Below the pieces are notes generated by a model. The model did not search any database. It was not told the origin of the DNA and worked only from the letters and a program-made list of their open reading frames with translations. The position numbers and the translations under genes were made by a program. From Candidatus Zixiibacteriota bacterium (GTDB taxonomy: Bacteria; Zixibacteria; MSB-5A5; JAABVY01; JAHJOQ01), in assembly GCA_020053015.1 (NCBI GenBank), contig JAGVNY010000135.1, forward strand, positions 1-38,449: a DNA stretch of 38,449 bases, written 5' to 3'. Below, one piece after another: positions 7,963 to 16,741 of this stretch. Position 1 is the first letter of the stretch. Every line of letters begins with the position of its first letter.

Positions 7963-9006
7963 CTATTTCATCAGCATCATTTTGCAGGTGCGCGAGTACT
8001 GCTCTGTGGTAAGACGGTAGAAGTATATCCCGCTCGCGATGGGATTCCCCGAATCATCGGCGCCGTTCCAAATCACGCTGTACGAGCCAATCTCACGCTG
8101 GCCCGACACGAGCGTAGCGACCTTCTGACCGATCACGTTGTACACCGAGAGATCGATATCCATCGAGCGCTCCAAAGTGAAGTCGATCGTGGTGGTCGGA
8201 TTGAACGGATTCGGATAGTTCTGCGAGAGCTTGAACACACCCGGGATAACCGGATTGAAGTCGTCGGCAGCGCTGCTCGACACGGTCGTAGTGACCGGAG
8301 CGCTCACAGTCACTGAATTGTCCATGGCGGACTTCACCGAGAAGGTCATCACATCAGTTTCATCGGGAAGCGCTCCCGAAGGCACATGAACCCTCACGAC
8401 AACAGCTATGGAATCCCCCGGATTCACATATCCGCTCGGATTGGCGCCAAGAATATTGACCGCCCAGCCGGAAGCTGAGGAAGCCTCAAGCAGACAGAAG
8501 TCGATTCCCTCGCCGGTGTTCATCACATAGAACGTGTAATCGGTGAAGGAACTCGGGCTGCCAATGCCATCCATCGGCGGCTTGAGAGCAAGAGCGATGG
8601 TATAGGAGACGGACAGATTGACTTCCATCCAATCACCATTCTGAGTCCAGATGGCATCATCCGGTCCCACCGCTGTAGCCGATACTCCGTTGATCTTGAA
8701 GCTAATGGCATCGCCTGGATCAGCTCCGTCGTGCTCGGGAGTGGTAAAATCATCTCGATAGACCGCAGTCGCTACATACTGGCCTGCTGTGCTTACGATG
8801 CTTGTGCCGCATCGCAGGTCGTCGGGATCGTACGCGTCGATTAGCCCCCCCACTGGAAGTGGATTGCCATTCAAGGTAACAGATGGCCCGAAGAAGAATA
8901 CAAACTCATTACTCTTATGCACCTGTGCAGATGCACTTGGTATGGACACGACAAACAACAACATGAGAGGTAACAGCCTAACTGATATTCTTGAAAACTT
9001 CTTCAA
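7963..9006 (-). CDS. Secreted protein with FlgD-like C-terminal sorting domain
   Basis: 347 residues starting at a TTG (9006) with a strong GGAGGTG site six bases upstream. A signal peptide (MKKFSRISVRLLPLMLLFVV, then PSASAQ) is followed at about 32-135 by a roughly 100-residue beta domain (VTLNGNPLPVGGLIDAYDPD, YVATAVYRDD, IWTQNGDWMEV) that occurs twice more in the neighbouring giant protein. A second beta domain (about 135-245) resembles the Ig-like domains found before sorting signals. The last 90 residues are the FlgD-Ig-like/type IX-like sorting domain (LSQNYPNPFNPTTTIDF, VYNVIGQKVATLV, GIYFYRLTT). Export and cell-surface attachment are therefore expected. It lies 60 bases downstream of the 1768-residue protein gene with a hairpin between them. 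Confidence 0.85.
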   Translation of the reverse strand: MKKFSRISVRLLPLMLLFVVSIPSASAQVHKSNEFVFFFGPSVTLNGNPLPVGGLIDAYDPDDLRCGTSIVSTAGQYVATAVYRDDFTTPEHDGADPGDAISFKINGVSATAVGPDDAIWTQNGDWMEVNLSVSYTIALALKPPMDGIGSPSSFTDYTFYVMNTGEGIDFCLLEASSASGWAVNILGANPSGYVNPGDSIAVVVRVHVPSGALPDETDVMTFSVKSAMDNSVTVSAPVTTTVSSSAADDFNPVIPGVFKLSQNYPNPFNPTTTIDFTLERSMDIDLSVYNVIGQKVATLVSGQREIGSYSVIWNGADDSGNPIASGIYFYRLTTEQYSRTCKMMLMK

Positions 9007-9024
9007 AAGTCACCTCCGTTTGAT

Positions 9025-9053
9025 CGGCAGGGCGGCTCATGACCGCCCTGCCG
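9025..9053 (-). terminator. Intercistronic GC-rich hairpin
   Basis: A perfect 11-bp inverted repeat (CGGCAGGGCGG and CCGCCCTGCCG) with a 7-base loop, 13 bases after the stop of the giant repeat protein and just before the ribosome binding site of the next gene. No T run follows, so it may be a partial terminator or an mRNA-stabilising hairpin that lowers expression of the downstream gene. Confidence 0.5.
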
Positions 9054-9066
9054 CATGAATTGGCTG

Positions 9067-12000
9067 CTACTTCATCAACATCATCTTCTTGGTCTGCGCG
9101 TAATCGCCTGACGACAACTTGTAGAAGTATACGCCGGACGATACAGTTCTGCCGGACACATCATCGCCGTTCCAATCGACCGTGTATTCACCGGCCGCCT
9201 GGAAACCGTCCACGAGAACCTTAACCTGCTCGCCAAGGAGATTGTAAACCGTCAGAGTCACGTTGCCCGCATCAGCCACGACGTACGAGATGGACGTCTT
9301 CGGGTTGAACGGGTTCGGATAGTTCTGACTCAGATTGAACGTCATGGGAATCGTGGCGTGGCCACCGAGCGAGCTCAAAGCTCCAACATTCACCTGATCG
9401 CCATTGTCTGACCAGGCAAATGTCTCAGCGGTCTCGACACCGTTGATTACCAGGTGGAACTCGCCACCGGCAGCCGGACCTTCTGACACGTTCTTAGTGG
9501 TAGCGTCATCACCATACACCGGCATGAAGCCGAGCATACCGTTGGTCGCAACCACGAACGCACCGCAAATGCGGCCGTTTGCATCGACTGCTTCGACAAC
9601 CGAGCCCGATACGATCGGCGTGCCGTCAACCGTCACTGCGTCGCCGTACAGATCGATCCACTGCGTGGTCGGAACGACCGAAGCGAAAGTGGCGCGTTTG
9701 GCCGAAGTATTGTCTGCAACTGTCGAAGCAAATGTCGCAAACTTCGCGCCCGGATAGGTCAAGGTCACATCCTCAGTAACCTTGAACCAGTAACCGAATT
9801 CAGGAGCCAGATAGCGAAGCGTTGAGAAGTCAGGATTGTTTGGATCCCACGTCACACCGCCACCGTAGAAGCCCAGCGCAACGATCAATTCTGAATAGAT
9901 CGAAGCCAGGGCAACCGGCGTCGAGTCGTTGACGTCAGGCAGATATGAAGCGAGGTTCCAACCTTCTTCGAGGTAAATCGGGGTAGACGGATCGACCGGC
10001 AGACCCTCAACGCAGAACTCAACGTCTTCGCTCACTCTGAACCAGTATCCATGATAGTGATCCATCGTGTGCAGAGTCGAGAACTGTGGCAGGTCTGGAT
10101 CGTAAGTCAGACCGCCCTGCTCGAAGCTGAGAATCACTTCGACTTTGTCGACTATGCTGGCGATCAGCGTCTCAATGTCGTCACTCTCGGTGTCGACATT
10201 CCACGAGATCAGGTTCCAACCTTCATAAAGATCAATACAAACCGTCTTGATCGACTGAGCATCAAAGCAAGCTTCGATCCTATCGCCGTTCTGTGTCCAT
10301 TCAACCGGCACGTCGAGGTACTCGGTCACATCGAAGCCATTCAGCTTGATCGTGACCAGGTCGCCCGGATCGCAACCTTCGTCAAGCGAAGGAGTAGTCA
10401 AGCTGTCGTCACGGTAGACCGGCATGAAGCCGTAGTGACCGCTTTCGTCGACAAAGAACTGACCACAGAGTACTCCGCTCGGATCGAACGCCTCAATCAC
10501 ATCACCCGGTAGAATCGGGAAGCCGTCGAGAGTGGCGCTTCCGCAGTACAAGTCAATCCACTCGTTGGTCGGCATCACGTCATCGGAGATCACGAGAGTA
10601 ACAACTACTTCCTCGTCCGGGGCCGCAACCGGCAGCAGAGTCGGATAGTAGCCATCCTTGTGGACACGGAGCTGGTAAATGCCCGAGTAGCCCTCGAACA
10701 GGAAGTTGCCGCCACCGGAAGTCATCATCGAGGCAAGAACCATACCATCGGGATACGAATCCCAGAGCTCGACGACTGCATCGTCGATAGGATCGTGGGC
10801 TTCCGTCTCAACCGTGCCTGCGATATCGGTCGGCACAGCCGCTCCGACTGCGAGGTGCACGAATACGTGCTGATCGGCGACGCCCGTTCCGCTCACCGTG
10901 ATAGAGTCGTAGTAGTCACCTTCTACGAGAGAGCCTACGTTCACCATCAGGGCGACGGTACCGTCATCCGTGCCTGAGGTCGGCAGGACTGACAGCCAGG
11001 GTCCGATATGAACAGTTGCAGTCCAATCGATACTGACTTCGCCGCAATTGGTGATTTCAAGGTACTGATCTGCCGGATTAGCTCCGCCCTCGGTCGCCGT
11101 GAATTCGAATATGTCAGGATTGACATCAAGACACGGGATCGGCGGCTGGAGAATCTCAATGGAACCGGCGACAAACTTCGGATAGACAGGATCGCCGTTT
11201 TCGTCGGCAAACATCAATTCATTGTCCGGCAATGTGAAGGAGATCGTGTCAAGCGGCACGATGCCTGGAACAGCAGCCGGATCGATGTGGAAGTGCAGAT
11301 ATGCCAGCGGGCCGGTGCCCGGAGCAATCATAGCTTCCTGCACAACGATGATGCCGACCAGTACAGTCTGATTCACGTTGTCAATCGATACAACCTTCGA
11401 GGCTATGTAATCGACGCGTGTGCCAAAGAAGTTGACCGAATCGCAAGTAAGTCCGTTCACGACCTTGGCCAATCCGTCGAATCTGATCGGAAGAGTAATG
11501 CCTGAGAGATTTTCGATGTTCTTGAAGTTCACTTCAACAACGACGGCTTCACCAGGCATGCCGCTATCAGTGCCAACCCAAACCGTGTCCTCATCAGGAA
11601 TCACGACTTCGTTAACAACGAGATCGACAATAGCGGCCTGCGGTGAGTTAAACGCATTTCCGGAGACCCAGATGGTGTCCTGATACTCACCGGCGACAAG
11701 CGAAGCGCCGTCAATCGAAAGGACTATGTCATCCGGCGCTACGCCAGAGACCTTGGAAAGGAGCAGCCACGCCGAGTCCTTCGCGGCAGTCCAGCTCAGA
11801 GTTCCGGTTCCGCCGTTTATCACGTGGAGAACCTGGTCAGCCGGATTCGGGCCACCCTCGTCCATTTCAAATGAGAAGTAGGAAGGATCGAGAACGATTT
11901 CCGGATTCTCTGCCACTGGATTGACGACGAGCGTCACACTGGCAGTCTGCGGATCATTCGTAGCTGCCGGATCGGACACTGTGACTGTGGCCACATAAGT

Positions 12001-14373
12001 GTCGGGAGTAAGGCCGGTGATATCGACACTGAGCGTCACCATCCCGTCGCCAGTTCCCGAAACAGGATTGAGCGCCAACCAGGCGGCATCATCCGACGCC
12101 GTCCAATTGAGCGTTCCGCCACCGATATTGGTGATCGTGAGGAGCTGATCTGCCGGATTCGCACCGCCCTCGGTCGCTGTAAACGTGAAGGATGTGCCTT
12201 CGAGGAAGATCGTCGGCGGAGCCTCAGCTATGTTCAGTGTTACTTCCGCAGTCTGCGGGTCGTTAGTGGCCGAGGGATCGGAGATCGTAACCGTGGCAAA
12301 GTATGTGCCTGCGGTCATGGCTGTGATGTCGACGGTCAGAGTAACTGCCGCATCGCCGACGCCACCGGTCGGATTGAGGAACAGCCATGCTGCATCATCA
12401 GAGGCGGTCCAATTGAGCGTTCCGCCGCCTGTGTTCGTTATGTTCAGCGTCTGATCAACAGGATTCGAGCCGCCCGCGACCGCGTCAAACGTGAACGCTG
12501 TCGGATTGAGATCTATGGTCGGCGGAGCCTCGTTGATTGTCAGGTGGACCAGCATCGTCTGAGGATTGTTGGCCGCCGCTACGTCCGTGATGGTCACGGT
12601 CGCGTCATATACACCAGCGGCAAGCCCAGTAATATCAGCACTCAGCTCGACGTCGCTGTTGCCGACTCCTGATGTCGGATCGAGCGTCAACCAATCGGCA
12701 TCATCAACGCCAGTCCAGTTCAGCGTGCCACCGCCACCATTAGTGATGTGGAGAACCTGAATTGCAGGATTCGCACCGCCAAGAGTAGCGACGAAGAACA
12801 TCTCCGTAGGATCTAGCACGATGAGCGGAGCCGGCTCTGCTATGTTCAGTGTAACGGTAGCCGATTGCGGGCTATTGTCCGCAGCAGCGTCCGTAACAGT
12901 CACGATTGCATTGTACGTACCGGCTGTAAGGCCAGCGATGTTTACGCTCAGCGCGGCTGAACCATCGCCCGAGCCGGAAACCGGATTCAGTGACAGCCAG
13001 GCAGCGTCATCTGAAACTGTCCAGTTAAGCGATCCACCACCGCTATTCGTAATGCTCAACATCTGATCAGCAGGATTCGAGCCGCCCTGCACTGCATCAA
13101 ATGTGAATGCAGTCGGATCAAGGACAATATGAGGTGGCAGAGCTGAAACGTTCAACGTGACAGTCGCCACCGCCATTGCATCCTTCTCTAAATCGTCGAG
13201 AACTGTAACCGTCGCATTGTATGTACCAGCAGCAAGACCTGTTATGTCAACATTCAGCGTGGTCGAGCCATCACCGGTACCGGATGCCGGATCCTCCGAC
13301 AGCCACGGGGCATCGTCAGTAGCCGTCCAGTGGAGCGTGCCGCCGCCGCCGTTGGTGATGTTTAGCGCCTGGCCAGCCGGATTCGCGCCGTCCTGGACAG
13401 CGTCAAATGTGAAGCTCGTCGGGTCAAGCACGACAAACGGAGAAGGCTCCGAGATGTTCAGAGTGACATTGGCCGTCTGCGGGCTGTTATCAGCGGCCGG
13501 ATCAGTCACGGTAACAGTGGCATTATACGTGCCGGCAATCAACCCTGTGGTGTTAACGGAGAGTGTTGTCGAACCGTCTCCAAAACCTGACAGAGGATTC
13601 AGAGTCAGCCATGCAGCATTGTCGGAAACACTCCAGTTAAGCGTGCCCGTACCGCCGTTCGTGATGCTCAGAACCTGATCGACGGGATTCGCGCCACCCT
13701 GCACTGCGTCAAACGTGAAAGCAGTTGGGTTGAGCACAATGCTCGGCTGCTCGGTAACGACACCCAACTGGTTGTCTACGGTAATCGTAGCTTTCGTAAA
13801 TGCCGGAGAGAACCCAGTGCCACCAGAGGGCGAGAATTTGAATGTCCCTGCAGGCGGGAAGAATAGAGTATCTATCTCAATCTCGAAGCTTTGTGGAAGC
13901 TGCGTCGGATCGAGCACTCTGACTCTAAGCTGGCCCAGCTCCGTGGCAACATTCGGAGGCATGAATGAGGGAGGGAAGAAATTGATCATACCAACCAAAC
14001 AGCCGTTGCGGTCGGTCAGCTGTGCCAACGGGAAAGTAGATGCGTCAAGCGCAGCCTGAGCGAATGACTTTGCCAACGCAGCAGCGGTGAACGAAAAGGT
14101 GTCAATGGCGATCAGGGAATCGTCGTGACCCATTCCGCCACCCGTGTTCGTCCTGGCAATCAAGGGCAAAGATACCCCAAGGATGTTGCTTTGGTCAGTA
14201 CGACCAATTAGCGGCAGCAGCAACAACGTATCTGCCGGATCATCGATCGTCCACACATGTGTAGACGGTGTGAATCTCAGCGTGTCCGGAATACCCGCAT
14301 CCTGAGCGAGCGCCGGAACCGTCAGTATGATCGCGATCATCATCGTCAGAATCATGCATCGCGTTGTTTTCAT
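9067..14373 (-). CDS. Giant secreted BACON-repeat protein with cohesin-like and sorting domains
   Basis: 1768 residues. Domains in order: signal peptide 1-23; an N-terminal region to about 205; seven BACON-like repeats of about 100 residues at 209-925, each with a VLxPTxFTFDAVxGGxNPxDQ start and a GGGTLNWTxSDDAAWL core; a cohesin-like domain 928-1076 (VWVGTDSGMPGEAVVVEVNF); an eighth BACON-like repeat 1077-1178; a carboxypeptidase-regulatory-like domain 1181-1262; a beta domain 1268-1372 (EWIDLYCGSATLDG) repeated at 1568-1665; a two-fold GWNLxSW region 1378-1540; and an FlgD-like sorting domain 1678-1768 (LSQNYPNPFNPKTSI). The ATG at 14373 has an AGGAGGAG site. BACON domains are linked to glycan or mucin binding, so a surface adhesin or scaffold is likely. 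The long antisense open frames here are by-products of the repeats. Confidence 0.9.
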   Translation of the reverse strand: MKTTRCMILTMMIAIILTVPALAQDAGIPDTLRFTPSTHVWTIDDPADTLLLLPLIGRTDQSNILGVSLPLIARTNTGGGMGHDDSLIAIDTFSFTAAALAKSFAQAALDASTFPLAQLTDRNGCLVGMINFFPPSFMPPNVATELGQLRVRVLDPTQLPQSFEIEIDTLFFPPAGTFKFSPSGGTGFSPAFTKATITVDNQLGVVTEQPSIVLNPTAFTFDAVQGGANPVDQVLSITNGGTGTLNWSVSDNAAWLTLNPLSGFGDGSTTLSVNTTGLIAGTYNATVTVTDPAADNSPQTANVTLNISEPSPFVVLDPTSFTFDAVQDGANPAGQALNITNGGGGTLHWTATDDAPWLSEDPASGTGDGSTTLNVDITGLAAGTYNATVTVLDDLEKDAMAVATVTLNVSALPPHIVLDPTAFTFDAVQGGSNPADQMLSITNSGGGSLNWTVSDDAAWLSLNPVSGSGDGSAALSVNIAGLTAGTYNAIVTVTDAAADNSPQSATVTLNIAEPAPLIVLDPTEMFFVATLGGANPAIQVLHITNGGGGTLNWTGVDDADWLTLDPTSGVGNSDVELSADITGLAAGVYDATVTITDVAAANNPQTMLVHLTINEAPPTIDLNPTAFTFDAVAGGSNPVDQTLNITNTGGGTLNWTASDDAAWLFLNPTGGVGDAAVTLTVDITAMTAGTYFATVTISDPSATNDPQTAEVTLNIAEAPPTIFLEGTSFTFTATEGGANPADQLLTITNIGGGTLNWTASDDAAWLALNPVSGTGDGMVTLSVDITGLTPDTYVATVTVSDPAATNDPQTASVTLVVNPVAENPEIVLDPSYFSFEMDEGGPNPADQVLHVINGGTGTLSWTAAKDSAWLLLSKVSGVAPDDIVLSIDGASLVAGEYQDTIWVSGNAFNSPQAAIVDLVVNEVVIPDEDTVWVGTDSGMPGEAVVVEVNFKNIENLSGITLPIRFDGLAKVVNGLTCDSVNFFGTRVDYIASKVVSIDNVNQTVLVGIIVVQEAMIAPGTGPLAYLHFHIDPAAVPGIVPLDTISFTLPDNELMFADENGDPVYPKFVAGSIEILQPPIPCLDVNPDIFEFTATEGGANPADQYLEITNCGEVSIDWTATVHIGPWLSVLPTSGTDDGTVALMVNVGSLVEGDYYDSITVSGTGVADQHVFVHLAVGAAVPTDIAGTVETEAHDPIDDAVVELWDSYPDGMVLASMMTSGGGNFLFEGYSGIYQLRVHKDGYYPTLLPVAAPDEEVVVTLVISDDVMPTNEWIDLYCGSATLDGFPILPGDVIEAFDPSGVLCGQFFVDESGHYGFMPVYRDDSLTTPSLDEGCDPGDLVTIKLNGFDVTEYLDVPVEWTQNGDRIEACFDAQSIKTVCIDLYEGWNLISWNVDTESDDIETLIASIVDKVEVILSFEQGGLTYDPDLPQFSTLHTMDHYHGYWFRVSEDVEFCVEGLPVDPSTPIYLEEGWNLASYLPDVNDSTPVALASIYSELIVALGFYGGGVTWDPNNPDFSTLRYLAPEFGYWFKVTEDVTLTYPGAKFATFASTVADNTSAKRATFASVVPTTQWIDLYGDAVTVDGTPIVSGSVVEAVDANGRICGAFVVATNGMLGFMPVYGDDATTKNVSEGPAAGGEFHLVINGVETAETFAWSDNGDQVNVGALSSLGGHATIPMTFNLSQNYPNPFNPKTSISYVVADAGNVTLTVYNLLGEQVKVLVDGFQAAGEYTVDWNGDDVSGRTVSSGVYFYKLSSGDYAQTKKMMLMK
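11599..13749 (-). repeat. Tandem array of seven approximately 306-bp BACON-domain units
   Basis: Seven head-to-tail coding units with diverged DNA but a conserved protein pattern (FDAVxGGxNPxDQxLxITNxGGGTLNW). Units 1-6 are closer to each other than to unit 7. An eighth unit lies apart at about 10840-11145, beyond the cohesin-like domain. Such arrays can recombine and change copy number, but the divergence suggests this one is old. Confidence 0.85.
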
Positions 14374-14456
14374 TAAACTCCTCCTGTAGTTCTGATTTTG
14401 AAATCCATTGAAACTACTCGTTTTTTTTCCCTAAGAATGCTCTCTGTTCTGGCCAC
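14373..14456 (-). CDS. Possible 27-codon leader ORF overlapping the giant gene start
   Basis: A GTG directly after AAGGAG opens a frame of 27 codons that ends in TAA sharing one base with the ATG of the giant gene (TAATG). The overlap is typical of translational coupling. The spacing between the AAGGAG and the GTG is too short for a normal start, so translation is doubtful. Confidence 0.2.
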   Translation of the reverse strand: MARTESILREKKRVVSMDFKIRTTGGV

Positions 14457-14500
14457 CTCCTTCAGACACATAGAAAAGCCCATATATCAGTTCAACTAAT

Positions 14501-14587
14501 TCAAAAACTCGAGCTTCGGACACCAACAACTCGACGAAGGGTACGAAAAGGAAGCGATATTCTCACGAACTTCAGGTACTCCGCCAT
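14501..14587 (-). CDS. Possible 28-residue leader peptide in the 5' UTR of the giant gene
   Basis: An ATG at 14587, shortly after the predicted transcription start and preceded by GGGGG, opens a frame translating as MAEYLKFVRISLPFRTLRRV and ending in SSSF before TGA. It is basic and unlike any leader I know. It may be chance. Confidence 0.2.
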   Translation of the reverse strand: MAEYLKFVRISLPFRTLRRVVGVRSSSF

Positions 14588-14616
14588 CCCCCGGGCGAAA
14601 TCCTGACGGCACGACA

Positions 14617-14644
14617 AATATACCCTATTAGCCTGCAATGTCAA
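14617..14644 (-). promoter_or_regulatory. Strong sigma-70-type promoter for the giant BACON gene
   Basis: On the minus strand TTGACA (14639-14644), a 16-base spacer and TATATT (14617-14622). It is one of the best promoter matches in the window. Transcription would start near 14610, giving an unusually long 5' UTR of about 235 bases before the ATG at 14373. Confidence 0.65.
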
Positions 14645-15081
14645 GCGAAAACTCATCCTTCTGTTACACACAAGTCCCTTAATTACCAGCAAGTTACGGC
14701 ACCTGTTCAAAGAAAGTCCAAAGGCTTCCGTTCAAAAGACGCTTGATTAAGCCCATGTTCACTCGGCACGGTTGGCAGCTTCCGATTTGCAGCGATCTGC
14801 CTGGAGACGCTAACTACTTGGTCTCGCGCTCAGTGCGGGCGACTCATCCCCTGCATGGCTGTTTGGGAAGCGCCGCTTGTAAGGAAAAACCAGATGTTAT
14901 TCGCCTCTGCGAGAGACGAATAGGTTCTGCCCATTCATATTGCAGAGACAATTCGGAAGAACGAAGCTGGAGCCCCACCCGCAGATCCCGTGGGAGTCGG
15001 AAGTAGGAAGAACATGGTCACGGTGTACGAAGAATTGAGCCCGCTTGCACCCCCGCACAGATTTCCAACGTCATTTTCAGT
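14645..15081. other. Gene-free region with a stem-loop, possible small RNA
   Basis: No convincing gene in about 440 bases; the plus-strand frame at 14743-15006 has Cys/Arg/Ser-rich random-looking translation. A clear stem-loop is at 14898-14922: TATTCG pairs with CGAATA, then one C-A mismatch, then CTCT with AGAG around a GCG loop. A second short pairing is CCCAC (14974-14978) with GTGGG (14990-14994). I tested the region by eye against 6S RNA, SRP RNA and the cobalamin, TPP and c-di-GMP riboswitches without a match. Confidence 0.35.
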
Positions 15082-15109
15082 TTGACACCTAAAGATTTCC
15101 GACTATTTT
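15082..15109 (+). promoter_or_regulatory. Candidate promoter for the PtsN-like gene
   Basis: A perfect -35 box TTGACA at 15082-15087; the -10 is less clear, with TATTTT at 15104-15109 after a 16-base spacer being the best placed. It lies about 50 bases before the TTG start of the EIIA gene. Confidence 0.3.
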
Positions 15110-15155
15110 GCGATACTTATTACTAACGTAAGGCCGTGCTTACGAAAGGATTACG

Positions 15156-15659
15156 TTGAACATATCGCGCTACATGAAGCCGGAGATGATTCGGCTTGAC
15201 ATGCAATGTGAATTCGAGCCGCCAGCGGATGATTCAGGCTATTCGAAGAAGCAACTTGCCGGGATGAAGGAGGCGATACTTGAGGAGCTCGCTGATCTGC
15301 TTGATTTCTCGGGCAAAGTCTCCAACAAGCGGAAGCTCGTAAATGACCTCTTTAATCGGGAGAAGAAGGCCACAACGGCTATCGGCCACGGTATAGCGGT
15401 CCCTCACGTGCGGACAATGCAGGCAAAGGAATTCGCAATCGCAATTGGCCGGAAGGCCGAGGGCTATGAATTCGATGCCCCCGACGGGCTCCCCGTTAGG
15501 CTATTCTTCTGCATGGCAGCTCCGCCTTATGACGACACGCTATATCTCAAAGTGTTCAAGGCTCTTGCCGAACGGCTTCAATACCAGGAGTTCGTTGATA
15601 ACCTGCTTACGGCCTCCGACCCCCATCTCATCATTCGTGCATTCAAAGAACTGGAATAA
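15156..15659 (+). CDS. PtsN-like PTS EIIA domain protein
   Basis: 167 residues. The EIIA-2 fold (mannitol/fructose/nitrogen type) covers about residues 30-165, with the phosphorylatable His in GHGIAVPHVR (His84) and the later VRLFFCMAAPP and LYLKVFKALAERL segments. In the family the His takes phosphate from NPr/HPr and the protein usually acts as a regulator of nitrogen, potassium or carbon metabolism rather than in sugar import. The start is a TTG at 15156 with GAAAGGA five bases upstream. No EI, HPr or membrane EII gene is nearby, so a regulatory role is favoured. The residues before the domain (to about 28) are extra relative to a minimal PtsN. Confidence 0.82.
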   Translation: MNISRYMKPEMIRLDMQCEFEPPADDSGYSKKQLAGMKEAILEELADLLDFSGKVSNKRKLVNDLFNREKKATTAIGHGIAVPHVRTMQAKEFAIAIGRKAEGYEFDAPDGLPVRLFFCMAAPPYDDTLYLKVFKALAERLQYQEFVDNLLTASDPHLIIRAFKELE

Positions 15660-15846
15660 CCCCTTCCCCGATAGGACTCGTTCTGTCAGCCACATCGAAA
15701 CTTCGGTGATTCCGCGTTTAACAGTGTAACCAATAGTCCGAGGATCATCAAACCCGCTGTTCTTCAAGGATTTCATGATCTGGCCGATAAACTAACTGAA
15801 GTGTACCGGCCGCGTTGCGTCGGCATAACAGATAAGAAGACTGTAA

Positions 15847-16629
15847 ATGGCGAAATCGAGTTTCCTGGACGAGACAATCAAAGATAACGACACCCTCAGT
15901 CTTGTCCGGAGTCTGGTAGTTGAATCCGAGCGCAAGTACAGGGCGCTTGTCGACAACGCAAATGTAGGGATCTACGTTGTTGACGATTCTCGCGTCCTTT
16001 ATGTCAACTCCTATTTGAGCCGACTGACAGGCTATGCCGAGGAAGAGTTGGTCGGAATGCAAATCAAGCAGATAATCGATCCAAAGTACTTGGATGAAGT
16101 GATGGCGCGAGTTCTGCATAGGTTGAAAGGCAATGTCGATCCGCAACCGACGGAGTTTCGGTTGGTCTGCAAAGACGGCAGTGCAATTGACGTATCGGGT
16201 CGTGCGAACAAGTGCGTCTATGAAGGGCAGCAAGCGATCATCGGCACAATGCTTGACTTGACGGAGATCAAGAGCGTTAAGGCGAGAGTGGCACATCTCG
16301 AAGAAGTGATTGAGAGCGTGCCTATGCCGGTTCTTCGTATCGACGTGTCGGAGCGGATATCAGATGCCAATCAGTCGGCTGAGCGACTCTTCAGAGATAG
16401 CGGCTCAACTTTGCAGAACGTGCACCTTGCCAGTTTGCTAGTTGATGAGAATCCTCAAAGACGCATTACAGACATATTCCTCAGGAGCAGACGCAACGTA
16501 TGGAACGGCAAACTCAGTTTCCTGACCGGCGCTGGCGAATCGATCGAGGCTTCGGTGTCCGCCATCCCTATCAAGAACGAGAGAAGCTCATTCGCGGGAA
16601 TCACGCTGCTGATCGAAAGCTACGTCTGA
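15847..16629 (+). CDS. Stand-alone PAS-domain protein
   Basis: 260 residues with two PAS domains. The first (about 25-145) has the classic ALVDNANVGIYVVDDSRVLY, RLTGYAEEELVG and FRLVCKDGSAIDVSGR pattern with a PAC end (IIGTMLDLTEIK). The second (about 148-255) is weaker (VIESVPMPVLRIDVSERISD, NGKLSFLTGAGESIE). No kinase, GGDEF, HTH or other output domain follows before the stop. Such short PAS proteins pass signals by protein contact. It lies 190 bases after the PtsN-like gene on the same strand. Ligand unknown. Confidence 0.85.
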   Translation: MAKSSFLDETIKDNDTLSLVRSLVVESERKYRALVDNANVGIYVVDDSRVLYVNSYLSRLTGYAEEELVGMQIKQIIDPKYLDEVMARVLHRLKGNVDPQPTEFRLVCKDGSAIDVSGRANKCVYEGQQAIIGTMLDLTEIKSVKARVAHLEEVIESVPMPVLRIDVSERISDANQSAERLFRDSGSTLQNVHLASLLVDENPQRRITDIFLRSRRNVWNGKLSFLTGAGESIEASVSAIPIKNERSSFAGITLLIESYV

Positions 16630-16741
16630 CCTCCTTTTCGAGCTGCTTGTCCCCTGCACCCTAACTGTGTCAGCTTGAATTTGGCCTGGAGCCCGGCTCT
16701 TCCAGTGATAACATGTCTCCGGATTAGACCTGCACAAGAAA

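Noticed and set aside
9404-13678. Many open frames on the plus strand opposite the giant protein gene
   Set aside because: They repeat with the BACON units and have low-complexity Ser/Val translation; they are mirrors of the repeat coding frame.
11599-13749. Regular repeats that might be a CRISPR or tandem DNA repeat array
   Set aside because: The unit is about 306 bp, fully coding, and diverged at DNA level; no short repeat-spacer pattern.
14743-15006. Plus-strand 87-codon open frame
   Set aside because: No ribosome binding site and a Cys/Arg/Ser-rich composition unlike the neighbouring genes.
14645-15155. Riboswitch or 6S/SRP RNA in the long gap
   Set aside because: No conserved box of the cobalamin, TPP, c-di-GMP, 6S or SRP families could be matched by eye.
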